A stretch of DNA of 5,369 nucleotides from Deltaproteobacteria bacterium (GTDB lineage: Bacteria > Desulfobacterota > DSM-4660 > Desulfatiglandales > HGW-15): NCBI GenBank assembly GCA_019308525.1, contig JAFDIC010000291.1, positions 1-5,369 on the forward strand. The letters are read 5' to 3'. The notes under the pieces were generated by a model that saw only the letters and a list, made by a program, of their open reading frames with translations, did no database searches and was not told where the DNA came from. Position numbers and translations under genes: made by a program. Of this stretch, positions 1 through 5,369 are shown in pieces (the first letter of the stretch is position 1; each line of letters begins with the position of its first letter).

Positions 1-1842
1 CTTGGAAACGGCGCCATAGCCCTGGGCCTGGTCGAGTCAGGATGCCAGGTGGTCACATCATACCCTGGGACACCCAGTTCCGAGATACTTCCCGAGGTGG
101 TCCGCTTCGTGAAAAGGGAAGGGCTCAACACTTACGTAGAGTGGTCCACCAATGAAAAGGTGGCTCTGGACACGGCCTTTGCTGCCGCCATAACAGGGAA
201 GAGGGCCGCCTGCTGCATGAAGCAGGTGGGGCTCAATGTTGCCGCCGATTCCCTGATGAGCTCCGCCTACCTCGGCACGGTAGGAGGCCTTGTAATCATC
301 TCCTGCGATGATCCCGGACCCCATTCGAGCCAGACCGAACAGGACACCAGGTTCATGGCCCGCCTGGCAAAGGTACCGGTCTTTGATCCCTCTTCCCCCA
401 GGGAAGCGAGGAAGATGGTCCTGGCTGCCATGGAGCTCTCCGAGGAGTTCAAGGTTCCCGTGGTGCTGAGGCCGGCCATACGCGTCTGCCACGGGAGACA
501 GAATATCGCCCCGAAGGAAAAGATCGAGCCCAATGTGAGGCCGGGAAGGTTTGAAAAGGATCCTATGAGGTGGGCAGCCACACCCAAATTCCGCCTCATG
601 CTCCACAAGGAGTTGAACGAAAAGCTCAAGAAGATCGCGAACAAGTTTGAGGGTCTTGATGAGTTCAACAGGCACAATCTCGAACCCGGGAGACGATACC
701 AGCTTGGAATAGTAGCCGGGGGAGTCCCCTATGCGGTCATCCGGGATATCATCGTGGAAAAGGAGCGCAATGATATCCCCTTGCTGAAGCTCGGGACCCC
801 ATACCCCTTCCCCGAGGGCCTGATACGGTCCTTCTTGTCCCAATGCGACATGGTTCTTGTCCTGGAAGAGACCGATTCTCTTATAGAATATCTCCTGGGG
901 GACCGGGAAAAGGTCATGGGCCGGCTCTCGGGCCATGTCCCGTCTCAAGGAGAGCTTATACCCGATGTTATCCATGGCATAGTGGATGACGTGCTCACGG
1001 AACTCAACCTCCCTCCCCTAGGCCGGGAAAGGGATCCCAGGGCGGTCGAACTGGTAGAGGGACTCCAGATTCCGAGTCGCAGACCCACCCTATGTGCCGG
1101 ATGTCCCCATAGGGCGGCATTTTTTGCCATAAGGAAGGCCAGTCCAAAGGCCATATTCACCTCGGATATCGGCTGCTATACCCTGGGCATCAACATGGGC
1201 GCGGTTGATACCTGCCTGGACATGGGAGCCGCCATAACCATGGCGGCAGGCTTCTACCAGTCCTTCTCCCAGGACCACAAGGAACAGCTCATTGTAGCCA
1301 CCATAGGAGACTCTACCTTCTTCCACTCGGGTACTGCGGGGCTCCTGAACGCCGTCTATAACGATGCAAGGTTCATTCTGGTCATCCTTGACAACCTGAC
1401 CACGGCCATGACAGGCATGCAGCCGACACCGGGCCTGGGGATAAGGGCCGATGGAAGCAAGGGCAAGGAAATATCCCTGGAAAGAATCGTCGCGGGTTGC
1501 GGTGTCGATTACATCGAAGTGCTCGACCCCTATGACATAGAGAACATGGTAAAATCCCTTAATAAGGCCTCCGAGTACCTCCGTGAACCCGAGGGGGGCA
1601 TAGCGGTCCTTATTGCACGCCACCCTTGCGTCATTGCTTACAGGGACGAGGCCATACCCGTGAAAAAAAGGGTGATCATCACCGATGACTGCGTGGAATG
1701 TAACCTTTGTATCGAGCGTTTTGAGTGTCCTGCCATTTACCATGATGAGGAACTGGGACGTGCCAACATAAACGAGCAGGCCTGCACACTGTGTGGCGTG
1801 TGCCTTCAGGTCTGCCCTAAGGGAGCTATCGTGGAGGCTTGA
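1..1842 (+). CDS. iorA: Indolepyruvate:ferredoxin oxidoreductase, alpha subunit (5'-partial)
   Basis: Catalytic subunit of the cytoplasmic enzyme that converts indolepyruvate and other arylpyruvates plus CoA to arylacetyl-CoA and CO2, reducing ferredoxin. The frame is open from base 1 and reads LGNGAIALGLVESG, the usual IorA start region, so only about ten N-terminal residues are probably missing. Numbering from the first visible codon (613 residues seen): the pyrimidine-binding domain has YPGTPSSEI (21-29), EWSTNEKVA (47-55), MKQVGLNVAADSLM (73-86) and DDPGPHSSQTEQDTR (103-117). The TPP-pyrophosphate domain has CAGCPHR (365-371), SDIGCYTLG (388-396), GDSTFFHSG (436-444) and DNLTTAMTGMQPTPG (464-478). 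The C-terminal ferredoxin domain has two [4Fe-4S] motifs, Cys 564/567/570/576 and 595/598/601/605. All key residues are present and there is no frameshift. The beta-subunit gene follows after 6 bases. The visible length fits the family. The aromatic substrate preference is inferred from the family, not seen directly. Confidence 0.95.
   Translation, partial: LGNGAIALGLVESGCQVVTSYPGTPSSEILPEVVRFVKREGLNTYVEWSTNEKVALDTAFAAAITGKRAACCMKQVGLNVAADSLMSSAYLGTVGGLVIISCDDPGPHSSQTEQDTRFMARLAKVPVFDPSSPREARKMVLAAMELSEEFKVPVVLRPAIRVCHGRQNIAPKEKIEPNVRPGRFEKDPMRWAATPKFRLMLHKELNEKLKKIANKFEGLDEFNRHNLEPGRRYQLGIVAGGVPYAVIRDIIVEKERNDIPLLKLGTPYPFPEGLIRSFLSQCDMVLVLEETDSLIEYLLGDREKVMGRLSGHVPSQGELIPDVIHGIVDDVLTELNLPPLGRERDPRAVELVEGLQIPSRRPTLCAGCPHRAAFFAIRKASPKAIFTSDIGCYTLGINMGAVDTCLDMGAAITMAAGFYQSFSQDHKEQLIVATIGDSTFFHSGTAGLLNAVYNDARFILVILDNLTTAMTGMQPTPGLGIRADGSKGKEISLERIVAGCGVDYIEVLDPYDIENMVKSLNKASEYLREPEGGIAVLIARHPCVIAYRDEAIPVKKRVIITDDCVECNLCIERFECPAIYHDEELGRANINEQACTLCGVCLQVCPKGAIVEA
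1833..1837 (+). promoter_or_regulatory. Ribosome binding site of iorB
   Basis: A GGAGG lies inside the last codons of iorA. It is 11 bases before the GTG at 1849 and 14 bases before the ATG at 1852. The spacing is long for either start but somewhat favours the GTG. Its position within iorA is consistent with coupled translation of the two subunits. Confidence 0.55.
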
Positions 1843-1848
1843 GCAGTA

Positions 1849-2421
1849 GTGATGGAACCCGTAAACATAGTCATTTGCGGCTTGGGCGGCCAGGGAGTGC
1901 TCTTTATGACCAGGATCCTGGCCCAGACTGCCCTTGAGAAAGGGCTCAACGTCATTGGGGCGGAGACCCACGGAATGGCCCAGAGGGGTGGATCCGTCAT
2001 TTCCCACCTGCGCATCGGGGACCTTGAAAGCTCTCTGGTCAGGGCGGGTTCTGCCCATATACTTTTCTCCCTGGAAGTGAACGAGGCCTACCGTAACCTG
2101 CTTTACCTGGCCCCTGGGGGGAGAATATACGTGGATGCGGATGAGGGCGCTTTCCCCAGGGACGAAGTAAAGGTCTTCCTTGAGGAAAAGGGGATTCTCT
2201 ATCACAGTTTTCCTGCATCGCGCCATGCCAGAGAATTGAGTTCTCCCCTATCTTCTAACCTCGCCCTGCTGGGTTACTTCTCCTCCCTCGGGGAAGGACC
2301 ACTCTTCCGTGACGAACTGAGGAGGACCATCGAAAAACTCAGTCCGGAAAGATTCAGGGAGGACAACCTCAAGGTCTTTGACGCAGGGTTCGAATGGCGC
2401 GACCAAAGGGTGGAACACTAA
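1849..2421 (+). CDS. iorB: Indolepyruvate:ferredoxin oxidoreductase, beta subunit
   Basis: Small subunit that pairs with IorA. It is the gamma-type domain of the pyruvate:ferredoxin oxidoreductase superfamily, and the two subunits form the active cytoplasmic enzyme. The 190 residues match the normal family length. Diagnostic motifs are the glycine-rich NIVICGLGGQGVLF (6-19), ETHGMAQRGGSV (39-50) with ISHLRIG (51-57), and NLALLG (137-142) near the C-terminus. GTG 1849 and ATG 1852 are adjacent possible starts and differ by one residue. The upstream GGAGG is better spaced from the GTG. The gene begins 6 bases after the iorA stop, and its last 28 bases overlap the start of the nucleotidyltransferase gene, so all three are probably co-transcribed. 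There is no sign of truncation. Together with iorA the identification is firm; the exact arylpyruvate range cannot be read from the sequence. Confidence 0.94.
   Translation: MMEPVNIVICGLGGQGVLFMTRILAQTALEKGLNVIGAETHGMAQRGGSVISHLRIGDLESSLVRAGSAHILFSLEVNEAYRNLLYLAPGGRIYVDADEGAFPRDEVKVFLEEKGILYHSFPASRHARELSSPLSSNLALLGYFSSLGEGPLFRDELRRTIEKLSPERFREDNLKVFDAGFEWRDQRVEH
2385..2388 (+). promoter_or_regulatory. Weak ribosome binding site of the nucleotidyltransferase gene
   Basis: AGGG, preceded by a C, ends 5 bases before the ATG at 2394 and lies within the iorB coding region. The match to the anti-Shine-Dalgarno sequence is short. Translation of the downstream gene may therefore depend on ribosomes already translating iorB across the 28-base overlap. 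The coupling is inferred from position only. Confidence 0.35.
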
Positions 2422-3044
2422 GAAAGGTCGCCGGCCTCATCCTCGCCGCCGGGGCATCTACCAGGATTGGAACCCCCAAGCAGTTGCTTCCTGCGGGCGA
2501 AACATGTCTCCTTGATCTGGTGCTCAAGGAAGCCATCAATTCGGATCTGCACAGGGTATATCTCGTCCTTGGATATCAATCGGACAGGATAAGGGCCCGA
2601 CTGCGCACTGATTCTCATCACCCGAAGCTGAGCATAGTAGAGAATCCCGCCTACGGGCAGGGAATGAGTACCTCAATCATCGCAGGGCTGTCCAGAGCGG
2701 AGACCCTTTATGAGGATATCATGATAATCCTGGCTGATATGCCTTTTATCAACAGGCAGGTAATCAACCGGCTCCTCCAAGGGTACCTCCATTCCGGCCT
2801 TCCCCTGGGGGCGGTAAAGGTCTGCGGCAAGCGCTCCCATCCTGTGATAATAAACCGGCTCTTTTACGGGGAACTGCATAGACTCAAGGGTGACGTTGGT
2901 GCCAGGGAGCTATTCACGAAATTCCCTGACCGCGTTTGTGTCCTTGAGGTCGACGGGGGCCCTTATGACATGGACATAGATACCATGGAAGATTATGAAA
3001 AATTTAGTGGCCACCCAAAAGGCCCTTCACGGGAGCGGGGATGA
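2394..3044 (+). CDS. MobA/MocA-like NTP transferase (probable molybdenum cofactor cytidylyltransferase)
   Basis: Soluble nucleotidyltransferase of the MobA-like GT-A fold, 216 residues, close to the usual length for the MocA branch (about 190-210). Visible motifs are the nucleotide-binding loop LILAAGASTRIGTPKQLLP (15-33) with Lys29, NPAYGQGMSTSIIAGL (84-99), the metal-binding ILADMPFI (112-119, Asp115), HPV (149-151), GDVGAREL (166-173) and DIDTMEDY (194-201). The LAAG form of the loop and the GMSxSxxAGL block resemble MocA, which transfers CMP to molybdopterin for xanthine-dehydrogenase-family enzymes, more than MobA, which uses GTP and usually has LAGG. That specificity is inferred. ATG 2394 is the only plausible start before the loop. 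The gene overlaps iorB by 28 bases and, tail to tail, the ComEC-like gene by 18. The last ten or so residues (HPKGPSRERG) lie past the conserved domain. It could instead act on another substrate, since the family is broad and often over-annotated, so I give no gene symbol. Confidence 0.85.
   Translation: MARPKGGTLRKVAGLILAAGASTRIGTPKQLLPAGETCLLDLVLKEAINSDLHRVYLVLGYQSDRIRARLRTDSHHPKLSIVENPAYGQGMSTSIIAGLSRAETLYEDIMIILADMPFINRQVINRLLQGYLHSGLPLGAVKVCGKRSHPVIINRLFYGELHRLKGDVGARELFTKFPDRVCVLEVDGGPYDMDIDTMEDYEKFSGHPKGPSRERG
3027..3044. other. Convergent 3' overlap of two genes
   Basis: The TGA of the + strand nucleotidyltransferase ends at 3044. The TGA of the - strand ComEC-like gene occupies 3027-3029 on the opposite strand. 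The last 18 bases of each gene are therefore shared antisense, and there is no intergenic space for an independent terminator. Confidence 0.9.
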
Positions 3045-5369
3045 GCTCTTGCCTTGATCTTTCCCCCTCCCCTGTCTCTCGGGGCGATCCTTCAACCCGG
3101 AGAATTCCTTGCCTTTCATAAGCGTGCCCGCCAGGAAGCTGCTCACCTTGAACCCTCCTTCACCAACAGAGATGTCTATGGAGCCCATCTGGTCAATTCT
3201 TAGGATCCGGCAGCCCGCCTCTTTCAGCCTCTCCATGGTCTCCGGATGGGGAAACCCATAGGGATTGCCCCTCCCTCCTGAAACAACACATATGCTTGGC
3301 TTGACCATATCCAGGAAGGACCTGGAACAGGACGTACGGCCGCCGTGGTGGGGGACGAGGAGGACGTCACTCCTCAGCCTCGGCCCGGCCTTTTTCACCA
3401 CCGACTGTTCCCCCGCTTTCTCAATATCGCCCGGGAACAGGAAAGATATTCCCCTGTAAGAAATCTTCAGGACCATCGAAAGGTCGTTGGCCCTCATCTT
3501 CTTGCCGTATGGGAATTGTCCTTCTCCCACTGGAGGCGGGTGAAGCACGTCGATTCTCACCCCTGAGATTGACCTGGATACCGCCAGGTCCCTCGGAAGA
3601 CGCATCTCTATGTTCTCTGACTCTATTATGCTCATCAGGTCTTTGAATGACTCCTGTTTCGATCTCTGACCATTGTACCAGAACTCGCTTGGTGCGAAGT
3701 GCCTCGCTATAAACCTCAACCCGTTCAGGTGGTCGGGATGGGGATGGCTCAAGACCAGGTAATCCATCCTGCCTATCTTGGATCTCAGAAGGTAAGGAGC
3801 CACTACCATCCTGCCCACGTCAAAGGTATCCCGAGTGAAACCCCCTCCGTCCACGAGCATCCTCTTCCTGCCCGGAAAGCGAATCACCGCCGCATTCCCC
3901 TGTCCCACGTCCAGGAAAGTCACCTGCAAGGATCTGTGGAACCAGGTCATGTAGAACCAGTAGGAGATGTCTCCTAAGGCAAGAAGCAGGATCAAGTAAA
4001 TGGCCGGCCTCTTCCACCTCCTTCGACCCGGTGCAAAAAGGAAGAGCACGAACCCGTAGAAAAGGCCTATCTCAAGGATACTCGGGATCGGCGTCCAGAA
4101 AGAAGACCAGGGAAGGTCAGCCCAGAACCCCGCCATCACCTTCATGCCTTCCACACCCCAGGAACTCGCTCCCAGCAGGCACCTGGAAATGAAATGGGAA
4201 AAGGGTAAGAGAAATACCGCAAGGAGCCCCAAGGGCAGCACCCACAAACCCAGGATAGGGAGCACTGTCATGTTTGCAGGCACCGACACCAGGGAGACCT
4301 GGTGAAAGTAATAGGCGCTGAGGGGAAGGAGAAAAAACACCGCCGAGATGGTTACCGCAACGATCCCAATGATATAGGAATAGAGACGCCTGAGAAGGGA
4401 GCTTTTTTCTCCCCCTGTCCAATGGAACGGCAGAGGCATCCTTTGCACCAGTCGCGGGCCAAGGAGTAGAATCCCCGCGACTGCCATGAATGATAACTGG
4501 AAGGAAATGCTGGATATCGCCCCTGGATCCAGGGACAAGATCAGTAAAGCGGCGATACACAGGGTAGACCAGAGATCCCGCTCCCGCCCCATGATCATGG
4601 ACGCAAAATAGGCAAGGGCCATTATCATGGCCCTCTGACTTGAGACCTGGAAACCGCTGAGGGCTGTGTACATGATCACAGTCAGCATGCTGCCCAGGGC
4701 GGAAACCTTTCTGATGTCTATCTTCAAGGAAACCCTGTAGGAGAAGGATAGGAGGGTCTTGAACAGGGAAAAGGCCAGCAATGCGACCAGCCCTATGTGG
4801 AGGCCGGACACCGCCAGCATGTGCCCGAGCCCCGACCTGTTGAGTCTATCCCTGAATGAGCTGCTGATCCTCTGCCTCTCCCCAAGGATCAGAGCGGCCA
4901 GTATGCCTGCATTTTCAGACGGCAGATTCTCCCAAAGAAACTCTTTGGCATCCTTCCTGGCCCCTTCAATCCAGCCCCTTGGAAATCCCAGTTGCGCCAC
5001 GCCCATGGGCACTACCATTCGGCCCTCTGAAACAGAGGCCGAACACTCGAAGCCCTTCCACCTCATGTAGGACGCATAATCGAAGCCGCCCGGGTTGTTG
5101 AAGTTCTTGAACAGACCAAGCCTGGCAGGGGAATGAATCCTGTCCCCGGGATGCAATGTCGGCGCATTCCTGTAAATAGTGAAGCGGCATTTGGCGTCGG
5201 TCCTCCTCTCAGTGGCTTTCTTTCCTCTCCCTACCTTGATCTTGTAGATCCTGATGGCATACCTGGCTCCGTCCCCGGATGAACTGAGCTCTTGTAGGAC
5301 TGTTGCCTCCAGGGTGACCTTTTCTCTGCGGGTGGCAAGGTCCATCACGAACGGATCCGTGTTGCTTCG
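3027..5369 (-). CDS. comEC: ComEC/Rec2-family DNA internalisation protein (5'-partial)
   Basis: Inner-membrane protein expected to form the channel that takes single-stranded DNA into the cytoplasm during natural transformation. Residues are numbered from the GTG at 5348, though the frame is open for seven more codons to the window edge. Residues 10-108 form the OB-like DUF4131 domain, ending in the typical NFNNPGGFDYASYMRWKG (82-99). Residues about 145-440 are the Competence domain, with GERQRIS (156-162), GHMLAVSGLHIGLV (175-188) and roughly eight to ten hydrophobic segments continuing to about 466. Residues about 474-735 are the metallo-beta-lactamase domain: LDVGQGNA (479-486), DGG (500-502), HPHPDH (535-540), FPGD (638-641), VPHHGG (665-670) and YGFPHPE (697-703). 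All expected metal-site motifs are present. A basic, Gly/Ser-rich tail fills 744-773. No good Shine-Dalgarno precedes GTG 5348 or ATG 5345, and ComEC proteins usually have membrane helices before the OB domain, so the true start is probably outside. Presence of comEC alone does not prove competence. Confidence 0.92.
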   Translation of the reverse strand, partial: RSNTDPFVMDLATRREKVTLEATVLQELSSSGDGARYAIRIYKIKVGRGKKATERRTDAKCRFTIYRNAPTLHPGDRIHSPARLGLFKNFNNPGGFDYASYMRWKGFECSASVSEGRMVVPMGVAQLGFPRGWIEGARKDAKEFLWENLPSENAGILAALILGERQRISSSFRDRLNRSGLGHMLAVSGLHIGLVALLAFSLFKTLLSFSYRVSLKIDIRKVSALGSMLTVIMYTALSGFQVSSQRAMIMALAYFASMIMGRERDLWSTLCIAALLILSLDPGAISSISFQLSFMAVAGILLLGPRLVQRMPLPFHWTGGEKSSLLRRLYSYIIGIVAVTISAVFFLLPLSAYYFHQVSLVSVPANMTVLPILGLWVLPLGLLAVFLLPFSHFISRCLLGASSWGVEGMKVMAGFWADLPWSSFWTPIPSILEIGLFYGFVLFLFAPGRRRWKRPAIYLILLLALGDISYWFYMTWFHRSLQVTFLDVGQGNAAVIRFPGRKRMLVDGGGFTRDTFDVGRMVVAPYLLRSKIGRMDYLVLSHPHPDHLNGLRFIARHFAPSEFWYNGQRSKQESFKDLMSIIESENIEMRLPRDLAVSRSISGVRIDVLHPPPVGEGQFPYGKKMRANDLSMVLKISYRGISFLFPGDIEKAGEQSVVKKAGPRLRSDVLLVPHHGGRTSCSRSFLDMVKPSICVVSGGRGNPYGFPHPETMERLKEAGCRILRIDQMGSIDISVGEGGFKVSSFLAGTLMKGKEFSGLKDRPERQGRGKDQGKSSSPLP

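Noticed and set aside
58..975. Long open frame on the - strand opposite iorA
   Set aside because: Its translation has no recognisable domain and it lies fully opposite conserved iorA sequence. Long antisense frames are expected from the codon bias here.
1690..1730. First Fe-S motif of IorA has five residues between the third and fourth Cys instead of the three of standard ferredoxins
   Set aside because: From memory of the family, a longer spacing in this first cluster motif is normal for IorA, so it does not indicate a defect.
1090..2226. Open frame of 378 codons on the - strand spanning the iorA-iorB junction
   Set aside because: It is antisense to two genes with intact conserved motifs, its protein looks like no family, and no ribosome binding site or promoter supports it.
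3070..3087. Possible small hairpin, CCCC and GGGG arms around an 8-base loop, just past the nucleotidyltransferase stop
   Set aside because: The stem is only four pairs with no following T-run, and it lies inside comEC coding sequence. It is too weak to call a terminator.
4117..4560. Second frame of 147 codons inside comEC on the same strand
   Set aside because: It lies out of frame within the hydrophobic Competence domain and shows no family motifs. It is a by-product of comEC coding.
5351..5360. Perfect 10-base palindrome ACGGATCCGT near the right edge
   Set aside because: It is short, lies within the open comEC frame, occurs once, and is not placed as a recognisable operator. Chance is sufficient.

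Overview
The window is almost wholly coding and holds four protein genes, two of them cut by its edges. The 2-oxoacid:ferredoxin oxidoreductase of the indolepyruvate type, with its ferredoxin chemistry, points to an anaerobe. The full-size ComEC-type protein points to a bacterium. Base composition is moderately GC-rich, and Arg is often coded AGG and Ile often ATA. I would guess an anaerobic Desulfobacterota-like (deltaproteobacterial) genome, with Synergistota or a similar amino-acid-fermenting anaerobe as the alternative. No phylogenetic marker in the window settles this.

Left part, + strand: iorA (5' end outside the window) and iorB lie 6 bases apart and encode the two subunits of indolepyruvate:ferredoxin oxidoreductase. 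This enzyme oxidises arylpyruvates from aromatic amino acid transamination to arylacetyl-CoA and reduces ferredoxin. A third gene, for a MobA/MocA-like nucleotidyltransferase, starts inside the end of iorB with a 28-base overlap, so the three look like one translationally coupled transcript. The nucleotidyltransferase most resembles enzymes that make the cytidine dinucleotide form of the molybdenum cofactor. This hints that a molybdenum hydroxylase may be used by the same cell or pathway, but no such enzyme is in view.

Right part, - strand: one long gene for a ComEC/Rec2-family DNA-uptake channel with OB-like, Competence membrane and metallo-beta-lactamase domains. It converges on the nucleotidyltransferase gene, and their 3' ends overlap by 18 bases. 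Its reading frame stays open to the right edge, so its true N-terminus is probably outside the window.

There is no intergenic stretch longer than a few bases. I see no RNA genes, mobile elements, CRISPR arrays, clear promoters or strong terminators. I do not find an undescribed system here. The points worth a second look are the tight coupling of the nucleotidyltransferase to ior, the convergent gene overlap, and the basic tail on the ComEC protein.
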